Assembly (NCBI RefSeq): GCF_903652925.1
Contig: NZ_CAHLAR010000003.1
Coordinates: forward strand, 186,001 to 250,000
Source of the DNA: Achromobacter anxifer
Lineage (GTDB): Bacteria > Pseudomonadota > Gammaproteobacteria > Burkholderiales > Burkholderiaceae_B
Direction of reading: 5' to 3'
DNA length: 64,000 nt
In this document: piece after piece, positions 8,330-16,734 of the stretch
Position numbering within the stretch: the stretch's first letter is position 1
Layout: each line of letters starts with the position of its first letter
The notes under the pieces: generated by a model
Told to the model about the DNA's origin: nothing
The model's database searches: none
Seen by the model: only the letters and a program-made list of their open reading frames with translations
Made by a program: the position numbers and the translations under genes

Positions 8330-9211
8330 ATGTCCAACCCCGCCCCCGCCCGTCCCACGCCGCTGCAAGTCGACCTGGCGCGCCATATCGCGGAAGACAT
8401 CGTGGCCCGGCGCCATGCGCCCGGCGACCATCTGTCGGAAGAAACGCTGGCGGCAAGCTACGAGGTCTCGCGCACGCCGGTGCGCGGCGCGCTCCGGCTG
8501 CTGGCCGCGCAAGGCCTCATCACGCACCGCCCCAACAGCGGCTACACCGTGGCGGCCCATGCCGCCGCGGCGCCGCCCGCCATCGAAGGCGCCGGCCCCA
8601 CGCAGGACGAGCTGTACCGCAGGCTGATCGACGACCGCGCCTCGCGCGCGCTGCCGGAAACCTTCACCGAACGCGACCTGCAGCAGCGCTATCCGGCGCC
8701 GCGCAGCGTGCTGGCCAAGACCCTGCTGCAACTCTCCGCGGACGGCCTGATCGAAAAGCGCAAGGGCCATGGCTGGCAGTTCGTGCCGTCGCTGGAGAAC
8801 CGCGACGCGCTCAACGAGAGCTACCGCTTCCGCATGACGGTCGAGTGCGCCGGCCTGCTGGAGCCCACGTTCCGCCTGGACCGCCAGGCGCTGGCGCGCA
8901 TGCGCGCGGCGCACGAGGCGCTTGCCGCGCGCAGCGACGCCGAGATCTCGGCCACGGAATTCTTCAATCTGAACGCCTCGTTCCACGAGATGCTGGCCCG
9001 CTTCTCTGGCAACCGCTACATCCTTCAAGCAGTGCAACAGCAGAACCAGCTGCGCCGGCTGGAAGAACACGCCGCGTTCCATCGCGACGCGCGCTTCGTC
9101 AATTCCAGCAGCGAGCACCTGCAGATCATCGACGCGCTCGAAGCCGGCGACCAGGAATGGGCTTCGCAGCTCATGCGCCGGCATTTGAAAACCTCGTTGC
9201 AAGTGTCCTGA
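8330..9211 (+). CDS. GntR/FCD-family transcriptional regulator with two winged-helix domains
   Basis: 293 residues from the ATG of MSNPAPARPTPL; an in-frame ATG at 8264 is an alternative. Residues about 12-77 form a GntR winged helix (LSEETLAASYEVSRTPVRGALRLL, then the wing HRPNSGYTV). A second winged-helix-like unit follows at about 90-150 (FTERDLQQRYPAPRSVLAKTLLQLSADGLI, wing KRKGHGWQF). The C-terminal 140 residues are the all-helical FCD ligand domain, with ...NASFHEMLARFSGN and the closing histidine segment SSEHLQIIDALEAGD that usually helps bind metal/carboxylate ligands. It sits between the C45/ABC operon and the aminotransferase gene, and copies of one inverted repeat lie before both, so it probably controls both. 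Confidence 0.88.
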   Translation: MSNPAPARPTPLQVDLARHIAEDIVARRHAPGDHLSEETLAASYEVSRTPVRGALRLLAAQGLITHRPNSGYTVAAHAAAAPPAIEGAGPTQDELYRRLIDDRASRALPETFTERDLQQRYPAPRSVLAKTLLQLSADGLIEKRKGHGWQFVPSLENRDALNESYRFRMTVECAGLLEPTFRLDRQALARMRAAHEALAARSDAEISATEFFNLNASFHEMLARFSGNRYILQAVQQQNQLRRLEEHAAFHRDARFVNSSSEHLQIIDALEAGDQEWASQLMRRHLKTSLQVS

Positions 9212-9214
9212 GAG

Positions 9215-9283
9215 GGGAGCCCCCCCCCTACCCGCTGCGCGCGCCCCCTCAAGGGGCGACGCCTGCGGACCGGCCTCGGCCAG
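9215..9283. repeat. GC-rich intergenic element with CCCC-CTCAA-GGGG hairpin
   Basis: Directly after the GntR stop: a C-tract, then CGCCCC at 9242-9247, loop CTCAA, and GGGGCG at 9253-9258, followed by GACGCCTGCGGACCGG. The composition resembles dispersed intergenic elements I associate with Alcaligenaceae genomes (memory, not checked). Only one copy was noticed here. It may also act as the GntR transcription terminator, though no T-run follows. Confidence 0.4.
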
Positions 9284-9285
9284 TC

Positions 9286-9316
9286 TTGTATTGTATTTAT
9301 CATTTGATTAATACAA
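9286..9316. promoter_or_regulatory. 31-bp inverted-repeat element upstream of the aminotransferase (copy 2)
   Basis: TTGTATT at 9286-9292 and AATACAA at 9310-9316, spacer 17, total 31 bases, exactly the geometry of the element at 8214-8244. It lies 37 bases before the aminotransferase ATG, the same distance class as copy 1 to the C45 start. Candidate operator of the GntR regulator encoded just upstream. Confidence 0.65.
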
Positions 9317-9352
9317 AATAGAAAGCCCGAATCTTTCCAAGCCGGATCTCCC

Positions 9353-10687
9353 ATGTCTTCCTCAGCGTCTCACCCCACCCCCGCCCTCAACGCCGAAGCC
9401 TATTGGATGCCCTTCACCGCCAACCGGCGCTACAAGCGCGCGCCCGTGCTGTTCAGCGCGGCCGAGGGCATGCACTACATCCGTCCGGATGGCCGGCGCG
9501 TGCTGGATGGCATCGCGGGCCTGTGGTGCGTGAACGCCGGACACCGCCGGCCCGAAATCGTCGATGCCATCGCCCGAACCGCCCACGAGCTGGACTACGC
9601 GCCTTCGTTCCAGATGAGCCACCCGCTGGCGTTCGAGCTGGCCGAGGCCTTGCGCCAGGAGGCGCCCGCGGGATTCTCGAACGTGTTTTTCTCGAACTCG
9701 GGTTCGGAAGCGGTGGATACCGCGCTGAAGATCGCGCTGGGCTATCACCGCGCGCGCGGACAGGGCCAGCGCGTGCGCCTGATCGGGCGCGAGCGTTCGT
9801 ACCATGGCGTGGGCTTCGGCGGCCTGTCGGTCTCCGGCATCGCCGGCCACCGCAAGCCCTTCGGCAATCTGCTGCCCTACGTCGACCATCTGCCACACAC
9901 CTATGACCGCAGCCAGATGGCCTATGCCCGCGGCCAGCCGGACTGGGGCGCGCACCTGGCCGACACGCTGGAGCGCATCGTGGCGCTGCATGACGCCTCC
10001 ACCATCGCCGCCGTCATCGTCGAGCCGGTGGCGGGTTCCACCGGCGTGCTGGTGCCGCCCAAGGGCTATCTGCAGAAATTGCGCGAGATCTGCGACGCCC
10101 ACAGCATCCTGCTGATCTTCGACGAAGTGATCTGCGCCTTCGGCCGCATCGACGGCGCCTTCGCGTCGGCGCATTTCGGCGTGACGCCGGACATCATCAC
10201 CAGCGCCAAGGGACTGACCAACGGCGCCATCCCGATGGGCGCCACGCTGGTGCAGCAACACGTCTACGACGCCTTCATGCAGGGGCCGGACAGCGCCATC
10301 GAGCTGTCCCACGGCTATACCTATTCCGGCCATCCGGTAGCCTGCGCCGCCGGTCTCGCGACCCTGGACATCTGCCGCCGCGAAGGCCTGTTCCAGCGCA
10401 GCCGCGAGCTCTGGCGTTATTGGGAGGACGCCGCGCACAGCCTGAAGGGGCTGCCGCACGTGGTGGACATCCGCAACATCGGCCTGCTGGCCGCCATCGA
10501 GTTGGAGCCGCTGGAAGGCAAGCCGGGCCAGCGGGCCTATGCCGTGCACCAGGCGTGCCTGGAGCGCGGCTGCCTGATCCGTTCGGCGGGCGACACCATG
10601 CTGCTGTCGCCGCCGCTCATCATCGAGCGCGCGCAGATCGACGAATTGTTCTCCGTCCTGTCGGACGTGCTGCGCGCGGGCGCCTGA
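9353..10687 (+). CDS. Class III (omega) aminotransferase, beta-alanine:pyruvate type
   Basis: 444 residues, normal length for PLP class III aminotransferases. Seen: AYWMPFTANRRYKRAPVLF at the N-terminus, typical of the beta-alanine:pyruvate / omega-amino acid group; FSNSGSEAVDTALKIAL (PLP phosphate loop); ERSYHGVGFGG; LLIFDEVICAFGR with the PLP-ring Asp; and SAKGLTNGAIPMGATLV with the Schiff-base Lys. It would transfer an amino group from an omega-amine or beta-amino acid to pyruvate. It follows the GntR gene on the same strand and has its own copy of the 31-bp element, so its substrate is probably the amine released by the C45/ABC operon (inference). Confidence 0.92.
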   Translation: MSSSASHPTPALNAEAYWMPFTANRRYKRAPVLFSAAEGMHYIRPDGRRVLDGIAGLWCVNAGHRRPEIVDAIARTAHELDYAPSFQMSHPLAFELAEALRQEAPAGFSNVFFSNSGSEAVDTALKIALGYHRARGQGQRVRLIGRERSYHGVGFGGLSVSGIAGHRKPFGNLLPYVDHLPHTYDRSQMAYARGQPDWGAHLADTLERIVALHDASTIAAVIVEPVAGSTGVLVPPKGYLQKLREICDAHSILLIFDEVICAFGRIDGAFASAHFGVTPDIITSAKGLTNGAIPMGATLVQQHVYDAFMQGPDSAIELSHGYTYSGHPVACAAGLATLDICRREGLFQRSRELWRYWEDAAHSLKGLPHVVDIRNIGLLAAIELEPLEGKPGQRAYAVHQACLERGCLIRSAGDTMLLSPPLIIERAQIDELFSVLSDVLRAGA

Positions 10688-10700
10688 GCGCCAGTCCTGC

Positions 10701-11711
10701 CTACGCCAGGTGCCGCGCCACCGCCTGGACCACCTGCCGCACGTCCGCGGCGGACACGTCCAGGTGCGTGACCAGGCGGGTCGGGCCGCCGTAGACGGCC
10801 CGCATCTGGATGCCGTCGCCGGCCAGTTTGGCGGTGAGCTCATCGCAGCGCTCGGGCTCGAATTCGGCGAACACCATATTGGTGTCCTGGCTCAGCACCT
10901 TGACGCCCGCAATGGCGCGCAGCCCCTGCGCCAGCAGTCGCGCGTTCTCGTGGTCCTCGGCCAGGCGCTCCACGTTGTGCTCCAGCGCGTACAGGCAGGC
11001 GGCGGCCAGCACGCCAGCCTGGCGCAAGCCTCCGCCCAGCATCTTGCGCCAGCGGCGGGCGCGGGCGATGAGTTCGGCGCTGCCGACCAGCACCGACCCA
11101 ACGGGCGCGCCCAGGCCCTTCGAAAAGCAGATGGACACCGTATCGAAGGGCTCGCACAGCTCAGCCACCGGCTTGCCGCTGGCGACGGCCGCGTTGAACA
11201 CGCGGGCGCCGTCCAGATGCGTGGCAAGCCCATGCTGGCGCGCCCACGCGGTCGCGGCCTGCACGTAGGCTGCCGGGATCAGCTTGCCGTGGAAGGTGTT
11301 TTCCAGCGCCAGCAGGCGGGTGCGGGCGAAATGCGCGTCGCCTGCGGGCTTGAGCGCCGCGGCCAGCTTTTCCAGCGGCAGGGAACCATCGTCGGCATGC
11401 TCGATGGGTTGCGGCTGGATGCTGCCCAGCACCGCCGCCCCGCCGCCTTCGTACTTGTAGGTGTGCGCCAGCTGGCCCACCAGGTACTCGTCGCCGCGCT
11501 CGCAATGGGCCATCAGCGCCCCCAGATTGCTTTGCGTGCCCGACGGAAAGAACAGGCCGGCTTGCTTGCCCGTGCGCTCGGCGACCGCCTCCTGCAGGCG
11601 GATCACGGTCGGGTCGTCGCCCATCACGTCATCGCCCAAGGGCGCGGATACCATTGCCTGCAGCATGGCCGCCGACGGCCGGGTGACTGTGTCGCTACGC
11701 AGATCGATCAT
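10701..11711 (-). CDS. ltaE: Low-specificity L-threonine aldolase
   Basis: 336 residues of the fold-type I PLP aldolase family, which splits threonine/allo-threonine into glycine and acetaldehyde. Seen: the family N-terminus MIDLRSDTVTRPS, PLGDDVMGDDPTV, FFPSGTQSNLGALMAH, HLDGARVFNAAVASG with the PLP-stacking region, and CFSKGLGAPVGSVLVG with the Schiff-base lysine. Cytoplasmic. It converges on the aminotransferase gene (13 bases between stops) and is followed upstream by an EamA-type transporter gene in the same direction 37 bases away, so the two may form a small amino-acid-handling operon. Confidence 0.93.
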   Translation of the reverse strand: MIDLRSDTVTRPSAAMLQAMVSAPLGDDVMGDDPTVIRLQEAVAERTGKQAGLFFPSGTQSNLGALMAHCERGDEYLVGQLAHTYKYEGGGAAVLGSIQPQPIEHADDGSLPLEKLAAALKPAGDAHFARTRLLALENTFHGKLIPAAYVQAATAWARQHGLATHLDGARVFNAAVASGKPVAELCEPFDTVSICFSKGLGAPVGSVLVGSAELIARARRWRKMLGGGLRQAGVLAAACLYALEHNVERLAEDHENARLLAQGLRAIAGVKVLSQDTNMVFAEFEPERCDELTAKLAGDGIQMRAVYGGPTRLVTHLDVSAADVRQVVQAVARHLA

Positions 11712-11748
11712 GAAAAATCCCAGGATGGAAACGAATTTCTGAATAAGG

Positions 11749-12642
11749 CTACTCGGCGCGCGGCGCCGGCGCGGCGCGGCTCACCACCCAGATGCCGGCC
11801 AGGATCAGCGCCATGCCGCCCAATTCGGCCGGACTGGGTTGCTCGGACAGCAGCGCCCAGGCGAACAGCATGGCCACGACGGGCACGCCCAGGCTGGACA
11901 GGCCCGCGATGGAAGCCGGCACCAGCCGCACCACCAGCAGCCACAGCAGCCAGCCCGCGGCCGTCGCGATCAGCACGATATAGGCCATGCCGGTCCAGAG
12001 CTGCCAGCCCCATTGCGCCGGCATCTGCGGCACCAGAAAGGCCAACGGCGCCATGACCAGCCCCCCCAGCAACATCTGCCACGCGGTGAATGTCATCACG
12101 TCCGGCTTGTGGCGCTCGAACATGCGCTTGGACAGCACGGTGCCCACGCCCCACGACAGCCCGCTGCCCAGCCCCAGCAGCACCGGACGGATGTCGCCCA
12201 GGCCGTTCCAGGGTTCCACGAAGCAGACCAGGCCGATGGCGGCCAGCGCAATGCCCAGCCCATGCCGCGCCGTGGGGCGCTCGCCCAACAGTCCCCAGGC
12301 GAACAGGATCACCCAGAACGGCATGGTGTAGGCCATGAGCGAAACCTTGCCCACGCCGCCCGTCACCAGCGCCGTCTGCACGAAGCCCTGGAACCCGGCC
12401 GTCTGCGTCAGGCCGATCAGCAGGGTCAGCTTCCAGGGGGGCATCGCCAGCGGACGCCGCAAGGCCAGGGCCAGCACGAACAGCACCAGGCCGCCCGATA
12501 TGTAGCGCAGCGCGACAAAGTCGAACGGGCCGATGTAGGGAACGATCAGTTTCATCGCGATCCAGCTGCCCGCCCAGACCAGGATGGTGCTGAACATCAG
12601 GGCTAGCCCTGCTCGATCGAAACTGCTGCGGCTCACTGGCAC
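11749..12642 (-). CDS. EamA/DMT-superfamily membrane transporter
   Basis: 297 residues with ten hydrophobic segments arranged as two EamA repeats (first helix AGLALMFSTILVWAGSWIAMK, the second repeat opening with GLGSGLSWGVGTVLSKRMF). The DMT hallmark ISGGLVLFVLALALRRP and LIGLTQTAGFQGFVQTAL are visible. Such proteins usually export amino acids or other small metabolites across the inner membrane. A role in exporting threonine-related amino acids is suggested only by the downstream threonine aldolase gene. Confidence 0.88.
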   Translation of the reverse strand: MPVSRSSFDRAGLALMFSTILVWAGSWIAMKLIVPYIGPFDFVALRYISGGLVLFVLALALRRPLAMPPWKLTLLIGLTQTAGFQGFVQTALVTGGVGKVSLMAYTMPFWVILFAWGLLGERPTARHGLGIALAAIGLVCFVEPWNGLGDIRPVLLGLGSGLSWGVGTVLSKRMFERHKPDVMTFTAWQMLLGGLVMAPLAFLVPQMPAQWGWQLWTGMAYIVLIATAAGWLLWLLVVRLVPASIAGLSSLGVPVVAMLFAWALLSEQPSPAELGGMALILAGIWVVSRAAPAPRAE

Positions 12643-12663
12643 GGCTCCGTGGAAAATTCTGGA

Positions 12664-12711
12664 CGCGAAAAAGCAAATACGCCCGTACCGGCGGTTCCGG
12701 TACGGGCGTAT
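12664..12711 (-). terminator. Rho-independent terminator of acs
   Basis: A perfect 15-bp stem (12677-12691 with 12697-12711, beginning ATACGCCCG) and 5-base loop. Read on the minus strand it is followed by a T-rich stretch (TTTGCTTTTTC). It lies 76 bases after the acs stop. Confidence 0.85.
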
Positions 12712-12786
12712 GACATTATGCGCCCGCCTTGCTGCTCCTGGCAGTCTCGGGCGGGCCGTTCCCGTCCATGGCGCGGACGGGAACGA

Positions 12787-14766
<1,980 letters not shown>

Positions 14767-14912
14767 GATCTTTGTCTCCAATCGGTAATTCTGTTGTTTG
14801 TGCCGCTTGTTCCATTACCCAACCGCAACCGTATCGCCACGCTCTTACGGGCACCTTACGCAAAATGCGGGCCGGAGTCCGCGCGTGCGCAAGAACGGTG
14901 CCGGGCAATGCA

Positions 14913-14937
14913 TGCCGCCGCTGCGAAAGCGGCGGCA
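14913..14937. other. 10-bp GC hairpin between acs and the UMF1-type transporter gene
   Basis: TGCCGCCGCT at 14913-14922 pairs with AGCGGCGGCA at 14928-14937 (loop GCGAA). It follows the transporter stop codon by 52 bases on the minus strand. No T-run follows, so it may be a weak or Rho-aided terminator rather than an intrinsic one. Confidence 0.5.
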
Positions 14938-14989
14938 CCGGACAGTCCATAAGGATAGCAGCCGGCATGGACTACGCGAACCGCGGGCA

Positions 14990-16330
14990 TCAAGCGGTGC
15001 GACGCGCCAGCCCGCGCTTCATGTCCACGCGCGACAAAAGGATGAGGCCGCCCACGAAGAACAGGCCGGTCACGAGAATCGCAAGGCGGTGGTTGCCGTG
15101 CGTGGCCCAGGTCACCAGGCCATAGGTCAGCGGCCCGATCACCGCGGCCAGCTGGACCGCGAAGGTCCACAAGGAGAAGAACTCGGCCAGGCGCCCGGCG
15201 GGCGCAAGCGCGCCGGTCATGGCGCGGCCCGCGCTCTGCGTGGTGCCCATGCACAGCCCCGCCAGCGTGGCCGCCACCCAGAAGACCGGCGCCGTCACGG
15301 CCGCGTAGGCCACCAGCACCATCGCAATCCAGCCGCACAGCGTCAGGGCCAGCGCCGGCTTGTGGCCGATGCGGTCCTGCACGTAGCCAAAGGAAAACGC
15401 GCCGGCCGCCGCACCGATGTTCACGGTGAACACCAGCAGCATGATCTGCGGCGTGGTGAAGCCCATGACTTCGGAGGCATAGACGGCCGCCAGCGTGATC
15501 ACCACCGAGATCCCGGCCTGGTAGCAGGCGATGCACATGAGCAGGCGGCGGAATTCAGGAAAGTGCTGTCCGGTTTCGCGCCAGGCATAGGCCAGCCGCT
15601 TGAACATGTGCAGCGGTTCCTGCTTGCCGGCCTGCGGCTTCGCGCGTTCGCGCAGCATGAAGAAGGAAGGCAGCGCCGCCAGCGCGAACACCGAACACGT
15701 GACCACGATGACCCAGGGCACGAAATGCTCGGCCGTCTCGCCACGCCCCTCGGCCAGCGTCACGACCACCAGCGACAGGCCCAGCGTGAGCATGCCGCCG
15801 CAATAGCCGAAGCTCCAGCCCCAGCCCGAAACGCGGCCCAGCGCGCTGGGCCGGGCGAGTTCGGGCAGGAAGGCCGCGACCACGGATTCGCCCACGCAAT
15901 AGCAGTAGTTGGACACGACGATGGCGGCCAGCGCCAGCCACACGTCGCCCGGCCCTGCCTGCGTCAGCACCAGCGTGGCGGCCACGCAGCCCGCCGTGCT
16001 CGTGTAGAGCAGACGGCGCTTGCCGGCGCGCGCATCGGCGCGCGCGCCCAAGGTGGGCATGGTCAGCATGATGAGCAGGTAGGACAGCGACAAGGCCGCC
16101 GTCCAGGCCAGCGTGGCCCAGGGCGCGCGCCCGCCGACCACGCCGACGAAATAAGTGCTGAACACCGCAGTGAGGATCACGGTGGTGTAGCCGGAGTTGG
16201 CGAAGTCGTACATGGCCCAGGCCCAGACTTCGCGTTTGGCCACACCTGGATTCAGGGGGCTGTCGCCCCCTGCTCCGGCGTTCTGCCCGGAAGCGCCAGC
16301 CGGCGCTTCCGATGGCTCGCCGTGGCTCAT
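14990..16330 (-). CDS. Major-facilitator transporter of the UMF1 (Atg22-like) family
   Basis: 446 residues with about twelve membrane helices. The signature WAWAMYDFANSGYTTVILTAVF at about 36-57 is diagnostic for UMF1 proteins, related to yeast Atg22 vacuolar amino-acid effluxers. Bacterial substrates are unknown. Its ATG overlaps the stop of the HbpS-like gene (ATGA). Odd: the first 30 or so residues (Ala/Gly/Pro-rich) are encoded by two back-to-back GC hairpins that look like an intergenic repeat, so the N-terminus may have been extended by a repeat, or translation may start further downstream. Confidence 0.9.
   Translation of the reverse strand: MSHGEPSEAPAGASGQNAGAGGDSPLNPGVAKREVWAWAMYDFANSGYTTVILTAVFSTYFVGVVGGRAPWATLAWTAALSLSYLLIMLTMPTLGARADARAGKRRLLYTSTAGCVAATLVLTQAGPGDVWLALAAIVVSNYCYCVGESVVAAFLPELARPSALGRVSGWGWSFGYCGGMLTLGLSLVVVTLAEGRGETAEHFVPWVIVVTCSVFALAALPSFFMLRERAKPQAGKQEPLHMFKRLAYAWRETGQHFPEFRRLLMCIACYQAGISVVITLAAVYASEVMGFTTPQIMLLVFTVNIGAAAGAFSFGYVQDRIGHKPALALTLCGWIAMVLVAYAAVTAPVFWVAATLAGLCMGTTQSAGRAMTGALAPAGRLAEFFSLWTFAVQLAAVIGPLTYGLVTWATHGNHRLAILVTGLFFVGGLILLSRVDMKRGLARRTA
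16253..16310. repeat. Two consecutive hairpins inside the 5' end of the UMF1-type gene
   Basis: CAGGGGGC (16253-16260) pairs with GCCCCCTG (16265-16272), and GGAAGCGCC (16289-16297) pairs with GGCGCTTCC (16302-16310) around AGCC. The pair lies within codons about 7-26 of the transporter, before its first membrane helix. It resembles a REP-like intergenic unit captured in a coding start. Confidence 0.5.
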
Positions 16331-16734
16331 AGGCCGAGCGCGGCGATGCCCGCTTGCGCGATCAGCGCGTCTTCGCTCGACTTCACCCCCGACACGCCGA
16401 CCGCACCCACGATCTGGCCATCGACGACGATGGGCACACCGCCTTCCAGCATGCCTTCGAGGTGCGGCGCCGACAGGAAGGAATAGCGCCCATTGTTGAT
16501 GATCTCTTCGTAGATGCGCGATTCGCGGCGGCCCATGGCCGCGGTATTGGCCTTGGCCGGCGCAAGATACGAAGAAATCGGAGCCACGCCGTCCAGGCGC
16601 AGCATGCCCATCAGGTGTCCGCCATCATCGACGACGGCGATGGCGACCGCCCACTTGTTCTGCAGGGCGTGTGCTTCGGCCGCGGCCAGGATCTTCTTGA
16701 CGTCCTCGGCGCTCAGCACGGGCTTGGTATTCAT
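16327..16734 (-). CDS. HbpS/GlcG-like (DUF336) protein
   Basis: 135 residues of the haem-degrading HbpS / GlcG family. Seen: VKKILAAAEAHALQNKWAVAIAVVDDGGHLMGMLRLDG, then KANTAAMGR, and the closing GGVPIVVDGQIVGAVGVSGVKSSEDALIAQAG, which is the most conserved block. Family members are small octameric or dimeric proteins; some bind haem, others sit in glycolate or propanediol operons without a proven activity. The ATG overlaps the prpE stop (ATGA) and its stop overlaps the transporter start (ATGA), so it is translationally coupled on both sides. Its role with propionyl-CoA synthetase is unknown. Confidence 0.88.
   Translation of the reverse strand: MNTKPVLSAEDVKKILAAAEAHALQNKWAVAIAVVDDGGHLMGMLRLDGVAPISSYLAPAKANTAAMGRRESRIYEEIINNGRYSFLSAPHLEGMLEGGVPIVVDGQIVGAVGVSGVKSSEDALIAQAGIAALGL

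Noticed and set aside
14913-14937. Hairpin considered as a strong intrinsic terminator
   Set aside because: No T-run on either strand; kept only as a hairpin feature.
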